A DNA stretch of 10,728 nucleotides from Armatimonadota bacterium (lineage in GTDB: Bacteria > Sysuimicrobiota > Sysuimicrobiia > Sysuimicrobiales > JACQTN01), in assembly GCA_016210785.1 (NCBI GenBank), contig JACQTN010000273.1:1-10728 (forward strand), given 5' to 3'. Each line of letters starts with the position of its first letter. The first letter of the stretch is position 1. The translations under genes were made by a program, and so were the position numbers. The notes beneath the pieces are model-generated. The model was not told the DNA's origin. It did no database searches and saw only the letters and a list, made by a program, of their open reading frames with translations. Below are positions 1 to 4,931 of this stretch, piece after piece.

Positions 1-640
1 CACCGGTCGGCGTGGAGTCCCCGCCCTCAAACCCCGTCGGCCCCACAGTACCCTTAGGACCGCTGGAACCCGTGGTCCCGGGAGAATTGCGGGTCGGGTT
101 TGTGGGGGACCGGTCCGCCACCAGGATCAGGCCGGTCGGCGTGGAGTCGCCGCCCTCGAAGCCGATGCCCGGCCCATCGCTGCTGCCGCCCTTGCCGCCT
201 TTCCCGCCGCTGCCCCCAGTGGTCGAGCCGTTGCCCTCCGCCGTCAGGGTCACGCCGGCCGGCGTGGGGAAGACCCGCATGATGGGCGCCGAGTCTCCGC
301 CCTCGAAGCCAAGCCCCTTGCCCCCGCCCTTGCCGGGCTTCTGGCTGGGCTGCCCGCGGCGGGTGCCGCCGGCCCTCTCGGGCGTCCATGCCGCGCCGGT
401 CCAGACCATCTCGGTGGCAATCGGAACGCCGACAATGGAATCGCCGCCCTCGAACCCGATCCCGCCGCCCCGGGGCGGGCGCGCACTTCCCCCGCGGGAG
501 GGGCTAGGGCCGCCGGAGCGAGCGCCGTCGGCTCCCACCGCCATTTGCGTGGTGCTCCTGAACTCACCAGCCGCGGCGGGCACGACCTGCGTCACCACCA
601 GCGCAGCCCCCAACAGCAACGTCAGCCCCCACATCCTCAT
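1..640 (-). CDS. Gly-rich exported protein with four GFEGGDS repeats (3' end outside window)
   Basis: The frame is open from an ATG at 640 to the left edge, giving at least 213 residues with no stop seen. A strong AGGAGG lies 6 nt before the start. The N-terminus is a typical signal peptide: MRMWG, then a run of Leu/Ala/Val, ending PAAAG with a plausible cleavage site near residue 24. The mature part is rich in Gly, Ser, Pro and Lys, with low-complexity linkers such as GKGGGKG and GSGGKGGKGG. It carries four exact copies of GFEGGDS (+ strand 437-457, 290-310, 143-163 and 14-34), spaced 147, 147 and 129 bp. The last two copies extend to GFEGGDSTPTG. Stretches rich in hydrophobic residues follow the first three copies. 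No enzyme domain is visible and I do not recognise the family. It is the last visible gene of the minus-strand run that starts at the sigma-54 promoter, 68 bp after the preceding small exported gene. It could be a surface or matrix protein, or a precursor cut at the repeats; neither is shown. Coding is well supported, the role is not. Confidence 0.8.
   Translation of the reverse strand, partial: MRMWGLTLLLGAALVVTQVVPAAAGEFRSTTQMAVGADGARSGGPSPSRGGSARPPRGGGIGFEGGDSIVGVPIATEMVWTGAAWTPERAGGTRRGQPSQKPGKGGGKGLGFEGGDSAPIMRVFPTPAGVTLTAEGNGSTTGGSGGKGGKGGSSDGPGIGFEGGDSTPTGLILVADRSPTNPTRNSPGTTGSSGPKGTVGPTGFEGGDSTPTG
14..457 (-). repeat. Four dispersed copies of the GFEGGDS-coding 21-mer
   Basis: The 21-bp units lie at 14-34, 143-163, 290-310 and 437-457 (read on the minus strand). 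They differ almost only at synonymous third positions (for example TTT/TTC, GGC/GGG, GAC/GAT, TCC/TCG), so the peptide is identical while the DNA has drifted. That is the pattern expected of selection on the protein, not of a recent DNA duplication. The spacers are unalike except for the shared TPTG after copies 3 and 4. Confidence 0.85.
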
Positions 641-708
641 CTGTCTCCTCCTCTCAGGTCGTCCTGCTCGATGTGTGCTCCGCGCATCCCGGGCTTCAGT
701 CGCCGCCT

Positions 709-942
709 TCACACCCGTCCGGACCGTTGCCGCCCGCCACCTCTACGGTGACCGCCTTTGCCAGCGTCGCCCGGCGTGCCCTTGCCAGCGTCGCCCGGAC
801 CACCACTGCCGCCGTTCCCGGGGCCACCCTCGCCGCCGACGCGAGAGTCGCCGCCCTCCATACGCCGACCAAACGCGGGCGCTGCCTGGGCAACCAAGAG
901 GGCGAAACCTGCTAGCGACGCAGCCAGCCGGCGTCTCCGCAC
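709..942 (-). CDS. Small Gly-rich exported protein with one EGGDS motif, probably frameshifted at its 3' end
   Basis: This reads as 77 aa from a GTG at 942, with GGGAGG 6 nt upstream. The N-terminus (MRRRRLAASL, then a hydrophobic stretch to APAFG) is a good signal peptide. EGGDS follows at residues 29-33 (+ strand 844-858), then Gly-rich sequence with two GDAGK units. After the second GDAGK the annotated frame turns into an Arg-rich tail and stops at 709-711. The +1 frame instead reads VTVEVAGGNGPDGCEGGD and stops at 696-698. This gives a second EGGD motif right at the C-terminus and a more natural composition. One extra base near the AAA at about 761-763 would explain the switch. The gene shares its signal-peptide-plus-EGGDS design with the next gene downstream and lies 48 bp after the GGDEF-like gene. 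The family is unknown. The frameshift could be a real mutation, a sequencing error or, less likely, programmed. Confidence 0.65.
   Translation of the reverse strand: MRRRRLAASLAGFALLVAQAAPAFGRRMEGGDSRVGGEGGPGNGGSGGPGDAGKGTPGDAGKGGHRRGGGRQRSGRV
758..798 (-). repeat. 24-bp tandem duplication encoding GDAGKGTP/GDAGK
   Basis: A 17-bp core, TTGCCAGCGTCGCCCGG on the + strand, occurs at 758-774 and again at 782-798, giving a 24-bp (8-codon) period. It encodes the two GDAGK units of the small exported protein. The predicted frameshift falls at the 3' copy, as would fit replication slippage at a short tandem repeat. Confidence 0.7.
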
Positions 943-990
943 TCACAGCCTCCCCCCTTCCACGTCGTGTCGTCCCCATCACTCCGGGGG

Positions 991-1581
991 TTACTCGATC
1001 ACCACGGTGCGCGCCGGCCGCAGGTCCCGCGCTCGCCGCCACCGCGCCGCCTCCAGGTGATCCGCAGCCTGCTCCACCACCTGCGCGCCGCTCATGCCCG
1101 GCCGCCACTCACAGAACCCGCACACCGGCGTGATGTACCCGCCGGCGATCGGCTGCAGCAGGGCCACGCAGCCGGACACCTGCTGCTGCGTCGCGGCCAG
1201 GTCCAGGCCGTCGAAGAGGATCACGAACTGCCGCTCCCCTGTCCGGAACACCGCGTGTACCGGGCGCGTCCCGTCGCGGAAAATGCCCGCGGCCACCTTC
1301 AGAACGTCACGCCCGACCCGATGCCCGAAGCGGGCGAGGTAGTCGTCCAGGCCGTCCAGCTCCACCACGGCCGCGGTCATGTCACCGCCGTGGCGCTCTG
1401 CCTGCGCGAGAATCTGCGGAAGGGCGAGATCGAGCGCTCGCCGCGTCATCAGGTCCGTCACCGGATCGACGAGCCGGTGAGGGCTCCAGCGCCGGCCGCG
1501 GCTCAACAAGATCCATGCCAGCACGGCGGCGGCCGCCACCAGAAGCAGGCCCATCAACAGCTCAACGGCTGGAACCGACAC
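991..1581 (-). CDS. Membrane-anchored degenerate GGDEF-domain protein
   Basis: The product is 196 aa from a GTG at 1581, with GGAGG 7 nt upstream. Residues 7-27 form one transmembrane helix, and the rest is a single cytoplasmic GGDEF fold. The family landmarks are recognisable: DPVTDLMTRRALD (39-51) for the usual DxLTGLxNRRxF, ELDGLDDYLARFGHRVGRDVL (74-94) for the DxDxFKxINDxxGHxxGDxxL region, and RTGERQF (113-119) where active diguanylate cyclases have RxGGDEF. The signature has thus become GERQF, the first metal-binding Asp is Glu74, and the upstream RxxD inhibitory site is RPVH (106-109). By family knowledge this should not make c-di-GMP. A role in binding nucleotide or partners is possible. 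The start lies 15 bp after the stop of the HD-GYP-like gene, so the two are almost certainly co-transcribed and may work as a pair. Confidence 0.88.
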   Translation of the reverse strand: MSVPAVELLMGLLLVAAAAVLAWILLSRGRRWSPHRLVDPVTDLMTRRALDLALPQILAQAERHGGDMTAAVVELDGLDDYLARFGHRVGRDVLKVAAGIFRDGTRPVHAVFRTGERQFVILFDGLDLAATQQQVSGCVALLQPIAGGYITPVCGFCEWRPGMSGAQVVEQAADHLEAARWRRARDLRPARTVVIE

Positions 1582-1596
1582 GGCAAAACCTCCACC

Positions 1597-2982
1597 TCAA
1601 TTGCTTGAGACCGCGGGCCACTGCAGGACCACGCCCGACCGTGGCTCGGCCGCCGGGATGCTCCCACCATCGGCGTCCACCAGCGCCAGCAGCGCCGCCA
1701 CCACGCGCCGGTCGAACCGCGTGTCCCCGTCCGCGATCAGCTGCGCCAGCGTCTGCTCGCACGACAGCGCCGGGCGGTAGGGACGCGAGGTGACCATGGC
1801 GTCGAAGGCGTCCGCCGCGGCGATGATGCGCGCGCCGACCGGGATGGCCTCACCGGCCAGCCCGTGCTGCCCCCGGCCGTCACACCGCTCGCGCTGGTAA
1901 CGGACAAAGCGCGCCACGCCCTCGAACCCCGGCAGGCGGGCGATCACCTCCGCGGCGATCTCGGGTGCCTGGTGGATCATCGCCCACTCCTCGGGCGTCA
2001 GGGGTCCGGGCTTCTCCTCCAGATTGGTGCGCTGGATCACCTTGCCCAGGTCGTGCAGCTTGGCGGCGATCCCCACGGCCTCCACGTCATCCTCGGACAG
2101 ATCGAGCCGGCGGGCCAGGCGCTGCGCCAGCCACGACACCCGCTCCGAGTGCCTGGCGGTGAAAGAGGACCGCTGCTCGACAATCTTCACCAGGCCCTCA
2201 AAGGCTGCGCCCGTCTGCCTGACGATGACGCCCGACATGCGGGCCAGAACCTGCCGCAGGAGCGCGAGAGACGGCACCAGGAGGAGAACCAGCACGGGCC
2301 GGGTCACGGCCAGGCTGGCCGTTGCCGCGCCCAGGGAGAGGGAAGCCACGTAGCCGGGTGCCCCCTCCCGCAACGTCCGCACCCACAAGGCCCACGTCCA
2401 CGTCTGCCTGCCCAGCGCGGCCATGGTGGCCACGACCCACGTGTTCACCAGCAGATAGACGGCGCCAGCCGCCACCACGGGCACCCACGACAGCGCGGGG
2501 TGCGTGAAAAATGGCTCGGCCTGGGCGCGGTAATACACCTCGGCGGAGAGACTCCAGGTCACCAGATACTGCGCCAGGTTGAAGACGATGGCCGCCGGCG
2601 TCAGGCTGTGCCCGTGCCCGCGGCGGATGATCTGGGTGATGAGCGTCCCGGCGAACACCAGGGGCAGCGCGCTGTGCGGTGGGAAGACGAGCAGGGCGGC
2701 GAAGGCGGCGCCGCTGCCCAGGCTCAGGTAGATCTTGTGGCCCAGCGGAAGAGGGAACAGGCTGCCCAGCGCCACCATCACCACCGCCACCAGCGCGGCC
2801 ACGCCGGCGGCAAGACCGGTGAAAGGCGGATCGAAGTCAGAGGCGGGGCAGAGGATGAAGATGCGCGCCGCCAGCGCCACTGCCGTGACGACAATGGTCC
2901 AGCGAAAGATCCGGGTGGCGCGCGAGTCCTCGGCCAGCGCCTCCGTAACCGCCCTTCTCAACGCGATCAGCGGCCGCACCAT
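1597..2982 (-). CDS. Polytopic membrane protein with degenerate HD-GYP domain
   Basis: The product is 461 aa from an ATG at 2982. Residues 25-245 hold about seven hydrophobic segments, a membrane sensor-like region I cannot assign to a named MASE domain. The HD-GYP fold covers about 255-435: His278 (RHSERV), the HD pair at 310-311 in KLHDLGK, His337, Asp391 in AADAFDAM, and SRPYRPAL (399-406). Between these the family signature HHExxDGxGYPxGL is changed to YQRERCDGRGQHGL (362-375): the two histidine metal ligands are Gln and Arg, GYP is GQH, and the loop is one residue shorter. HD-GYP enzymes normally hydrolyse c-di-GMP at a two- or three-metal site. Loss of these ligands predicts weak or no phosphodiesterase activity, so a sensing or scaffold role is as likely. 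It sits 12 bp after the 107-aa gene and 15 bp before the GGDEF-like gene. Family assignment is secure; inactivity is inferred. Confidence 0.9.
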   Translation of the reverse strand: MVRPLIALRRAVTEALAEDSRATRIFRWTIVVTAVALAARIFILCPASDFDPPFTGLAAGVAALVAVVMVALGSLFPLPLGHKIYLSLGSGAAFAALLVFPPHSALPLVFAGTLITQIIRRGHGHSLTPAAIVFNLAQYLVTWSLSAEVYYRAQAEPFFTHPALSWVPVVAAGAVYLLVNTWVVATMAALGRQTWTWALWVRTLREGAPGYVASLSLGAATASLAVTRPVLVLLLVPSLALLRQVLARMSGVIVRQTGAAFEGLVKIVEQRSSFTARHSERVSWLAQRLARRLDLSEDDVEAVGIAAKLHDLGKVIQRTNLEEKPGPLTPEEWAMIHQAPEIAAEVIARLPGFEGVARFVRYQRERCDGRGQHGLAGEAIPVGARIIAAADAFDAMVTSRPYRPALSCEQTLAQLIADGDTRFDRRVVAALLALVDADGGSIPAAEPRSGVVLQWPAVSSN

Positions 2983-2994
2983 GTACGCCCCTGG

Positions 2995-3318
2995 TCAAAC
3001 GATCCGGCGGGTCCGGCGTCCGGCGATACCCGTCGCCCGGCGCTCACCGGCGCCGGGGTCAGCACTCCCGGCACCCCCGCTCTCGCAGGCGGGTACGATG
3101 GGTTTCTCGATGGTCGCCTCGGGAGGGCAGCAGCCCAGCTCAAATCCGGCCAGCCCCAGCGGCTGGTACTCCGTCGCGCCATCAGACGAGCCCTCGATCT
3201 GCGCAGAGGCCGTGAGGTCCGGCGCCGTGGAAACGGCGGAGGAGATCGGCGTGGTGCTGACGAGGCCGGGATGATCCGATGGGTGGAGTCTGCGAAGGGG
3301 GTGCCGCAGATGTGACAC
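2995..3318 (-). CDS. Small protein of unknown function with a GFELGCCPPE motif, first gene of the sigma-54 run
   Basis: The product is 107 aa from a GTG at 3318. I chose this start because AAGGAGG (3331 to 3325) lies exactly 6 nt upstream and the sigma-54 start site is predicted about 28 nt upstream; a longer open frame reaching 3477 would begin upstream of the promoter. Codon third positions are strongly G/C through the middle of the gene. There is no clear signal peptide or membrane segment. A Ser/Thr/Pro/Ala-rich first half leads into LGLAGFELGCCPPEATIEKP (residues 54-73), a third cysteine at 78, and a basic tail ending RRTRRIV. GFELG loosely recalls the GFEGG of the exported proteins further down the run. 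The stop is 12 bp before the HD-GYP-like gene. I do not recognise the family. It could be a peptide substrate, an adaptor or a metal-binding protein. Confidence 0.6.
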   Translation of the reverse strand: MSHLRHPLRRLHPSDHPGLVSTTPISSAVSTAPDLTASAQIEGSSDGATEYQPLGLAGFELGCCPPEATIEKPIVPACESGGAGSADPGAGERRATGIAGRRTRRIV

Positions 3319-3324
3319 GATGGC

Positions 3325-3331
3325 CCTCCTT
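3325..3331 (-). promoter_or_regulatory. Strong ribosome binding site that fixes the GTG start at 3318
   Basis: AAGGAGG on the minus strand lies 6 nt before GTG. It is an almost complete anti-Shine-Dalgarno match and is the main reason to place the first gene's start at 3318. Confidence 0.75.
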
Positions 3332-3356
3332 GGCCATGTCTTGCTGCTCTCGGATA

Positions 3357-3372
3357 TGCAATTTTCGTGCCA
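3357..3372 (-). promoter_or_regulatory. Sigma-54 (-24/-12) promoter
   Basis: The minus strand reads TGGCACGAAAATTGCA, an essentially perfect match to the RpoN consensus TGGCACG-N4-TTGCA, with the required GG and GC dinucleotides exactly 10 bp apart. The predicted start site is near 3346. That leaves a 28-nt leader containing AAGGAGG before the GTG at 3318. Sigma-54 promoters are silent until an AAA+ enhancer-binding protein remodels the polymerase, so this gene set should be tightly conditional. The activator gene is not in this window. Confidence 0.85.
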
Positions 3373-3477
3373 GACGGAGAGCCGGGTGCCCCGCCCGGTT
3401 CCGTGGCCCGACCGGAGGTTGCAATGGATGTTGTCGTGTGTTGGTTGCACTGTACCGTGAGGCGGGAAAGGGGGCAA

Positions 3478-3492
3478 TCAGGGAAACCCTGA
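3478..3492. promoter_or_regulatory. Inverted repeat, candidate enhancer site for a sigma-54 activator
   Basis: TCAGGGAAACCCTGA is a perfect 6-bp palindrome with a 3-bp centre. Its centre lies about 139 bp upstream of the predicted start site, within the usual range for enhancer-binding-protein sites. No T-run follows on either strand, so it does not look like a terminator. The binding protein is unknown. Confidence 0.5.
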
Positions 3493-3507
3493 GATTGGCC
3501 GGGAAAT

Positions 3508-3528
3508 CCCCTGAAAAAAAGCCAGGGG
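3508..3528. promoter_or_regulatory. Second inverted repeat with related half-sites
   Basis: CCCCTG and CAGGGG arms are separated by 9 bp that include seven A. The arms share the CCCTG/CAGGG core of the palindrome 15 bp away, in inverted order. Two related sites side by side at about -139 and -172 would fit an oligomeric activator. A hairpin with a 9-nt loop is the alternative reading. Confidence 0.4.
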
Positions 3529-3628
3529 CCGGCGGGGGATCACTCGATCGACGCGCCCCGGGGTTCGCCGGCGCTGCGCCCGCCGATGCGCGCGGGCACA
3601 GCAGGGAAGGCCCCCGCCGCAGAGAAAT

Positions 3629-3733
3629 GCACCGAGCATCAAGGGTGCCGGCTTCCGCCTCTGGTTCGACATCGGAGGCACCTTCACCGACTTCGTGCTG
3701 GAAGATGCGCCCATCGGGCGCATCGCGGTGTAC
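3629..3733 (+). pseudogene. Remnant of the 5' end of a hydantoinase/oxoprolinase A subunit gene
   Basis: This frame reads APSIKGAGFRLW, then FDIGGTFTDFVLED, then a short GRIAVY stretch. DIGGTFTDxVxxD is the phosphate-binding signature at the N-terminus of HyuA and 5-oxoprolinases (ASKHA fold), and GRIAVY matches what normally follows it. Only about 35 residues of a roughly 700-residue family remain. The frame is open back to a stop at 3512-3514, but has no ATG, GTG or TTG before 3695. The ATG at 3627 is out of frame by one base; restoring it would give MAPSIKGAG, a natural start. The remnant then runs in frame into the unrelated 193-aa gene starting at 3749. I read it as the stub of a lost hyuA gene. 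The nearby peptide-type permeases and deacylase fit an ancestral hydantoinase locus. Confidence 0.6.
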
Positions 3734-3748
3734 CCGCTGAGGGAACGC

Positions 3749-4330
3749 ATGCTGGCGTACGTCTTCTGGCACTGGCGCAGCCCGGAGGTTGAGCGCGCGG
3801 CGTACGCGGACGCTCTCCTGGAGTTTCACCGGGTGCTGGCCGCCCACCGGCCCCAGGGGTTCCTGGGATCGGTCGTCTTCCGCACGCGGGACGCGCCCTG
3901 GGCGCCCACCAATCTCGAGGTCTACGAGGACTGGTACCTGGTCACGGGGTCGGCCGCGCTCGATCCGCTGAATGAGGCGGCGGTATCCGGCCCCCGCAAG
4001 ACACCCCACGACGCCGTGGCGCGGTGGGCCGCCGGTGGAAGCGGCGGCCTGTACCGGCTCCGCAGCGGCGGCGAGGGCGTCACCGATGCCACCACGGCGA
4101 CATGGTTTTCCAAACCCGCGGACACCGGCTATGACGATTTCTTCCGCGCGCTGCGGCCGTGGACGGCCCGGCCGGGCGCCACGCTCTGGCAACGCCAGAT
4201 GACGCTGGGCCCCGCCACGGAGTTCTGCCTCCTGGCGCCAGCGCCGCTCGACTCTCCTCCCGGCGCCGGCGCGGTGATGCTGCGCGTGGAGCGCATCTGG
4301 GCCGAGGTGAGCGCGTTCCAGAAGAGGTAA
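3749..4330 (+). CDS. Conserved-looking protein of unknown function, 193 aa
   Basis: I chose the ATG at 3749 (MLAYVFWHW) because GAGGG lies about 5 nt upstream and the sequence before it belongs to the hydantoinase remnant. An in-frame GTG at 3695 lies inside that remnant. The protein is soluble, with no signal peptide, and rich in Trp and Tyr. Stretches such as FLGSVVFR, YEDWYLVTGSAALDPLNEAAVSG and a mirrored second half (WFSKPADTGYDDFFRAL, ATLWQRQMTLGPATEFCLL) give it the look of two related alpha/beta halves. They recall dimeric alpha-beta barrel (monooxygenase-like) small proteins. I believe I have seen similar hypothetical proteins in other GC-rich genomes but cannot name the family. The next gene starts 45 bp downstream on the same strand. 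Confidence 0.72.
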   Translation: MLAYVFWHWRSPEVERAAYADALLEFHRVLAAHRPQGFLGSVVFRTRDAPWAPTNLEVYEDWYLVTGSAALDPLNEAAVSGPRKTPHDAVARWAAGGSGGLYRLRSGGEGVTDATTATWFSKPADTGYDDFFRALRPWTARPGATLWQRQMTLGPATEFCLLAPAPLDSPPGAGAVMLRVERIWAEVSAFQKR

Positions 4331-4375
4331 CCTCGGGCAGGGCCGGCCGCGGTCCACCCCGAAGCAGGAGTGGAC

Positions 4376-4750
4376 GTGGGCAAGGCGGTCATCCTGAACA
4401 CACGACTGTGGGGCGCCCTGGCCGGCACGTTCTTCCTCCTCCTCATCCTGGGCCTGGGCGCCGTCGGCTACGCGCTGGAGCCGCGGCTGCGCGGCGATCC
4501 GGCGTCGTATCGCGCGGCGGGGATCGCCGTCAAGAGCGCGGCCGTGCTCCTCACGCTGGGCATGGCCTTTAGCCTGGCGCCGGTCTTCGTCAGGCTGTGG
4601 CTCTGGGGGCTGGTCACCATGGTCAAACGGCTGACCATGATCGAGCCGGCCTGGAGCCCGATACTCGCATTCCTGCACCGCCATGAGGTGACACTCGTCT
4701 GGTTCTTCTGGGGCACGTGGCTCGCCGGGCTGGTCGTCGCGGCGCCGTGA
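4376..4750 (+). CDS. Small three-helix membrane protein, unknown function
   Basis: The product is 124 aa. GTG codons at 4370 and 4376 are both in frame. I chose 4376 because AGGAG then sits 5 nt upstream, whereas it would abut or overlap the earlier start. Hydrophobic segments lie at about residues 13-33 (ALAGTFFLLLILGLGAVGYAL), 50-77 (AVLLTLGMAFSLAPVFVRLWLWGLV) and 104-122 (VTLVWFFWGTWLAGLVVA). Basic loops carry RLRGDPASYR and KRLTM. No catalytic motif is seen. It is probably co-transcribed with the preceding gene. The 181 bp that follow, up to the first permease, hold no gene I can support. Confidence 0.7.
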   Translation: MGKAVILNTRLWGALAGTFFLLLILGLGAVGYALEPRLRGDPASYRAAGIAVKSAAVLLTLGMAFSLAPVFVRLWLWGLVTMVKRLTMIEPAWSPILAFLHRHEVTLVWFFWGTWLAGLVVAAP

Positions 4751-4931
4751 GTCTGGGGAGACTTCGAGAACGAAACTTGTACGCAGAGTGGAGCGGAGGC
4801 ACCCCACCATTGTCCGCGAGATGATCTTGAAGGACTGAGCAGCATGACCGCGTCCAGCGCATACGAGCACTGGCCGGCATGTGAAGGAGCGGCGCCCGGC
4901 ACAGGCCCGCCGGCGGATCCGGGATAGGCGC

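Noticed and set aside
12..1133. Long Pro-rich plus-strand open frame
   Set aside because: It is antisense to the two Gly-rich exported genes; Gly codons read backwards give Pro. It has no ribosome binding site, and the minus-strand frames have signal peptides and Shine-Dalgarno sites.
1864..3315. 483-codon plus-strand open frame
   Set aside because: It lies opposite the HD-GYP-like gene, has a His/Arg/Gln-rich composition typical of high-GC shadow frames, and shows no domain.
3417..3449. GGTTGCA repeated at 3417-3423 and 3443-3449
   Set aside because: Two 7-bp copies between the dyads and the promoter may be chance; no symmetry or third copy supports a binding site.
4752..4831. Open stretch ending ...TIVREMILKD before a stop at 4829-4831
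   Set aside because: It looks protein-like and could be the tail of a lost gene, but it is too short to assign and has no start.
4844..4927. 27-codon open frame just before the first permease (ATG at 4844, stop 4925-4927)
   Set aside because: It has an AAGGA nearby and ends 4 bp before the permease ATG, so a leader peptide is possible, but the composition is unremarkable and nothing else supports it.
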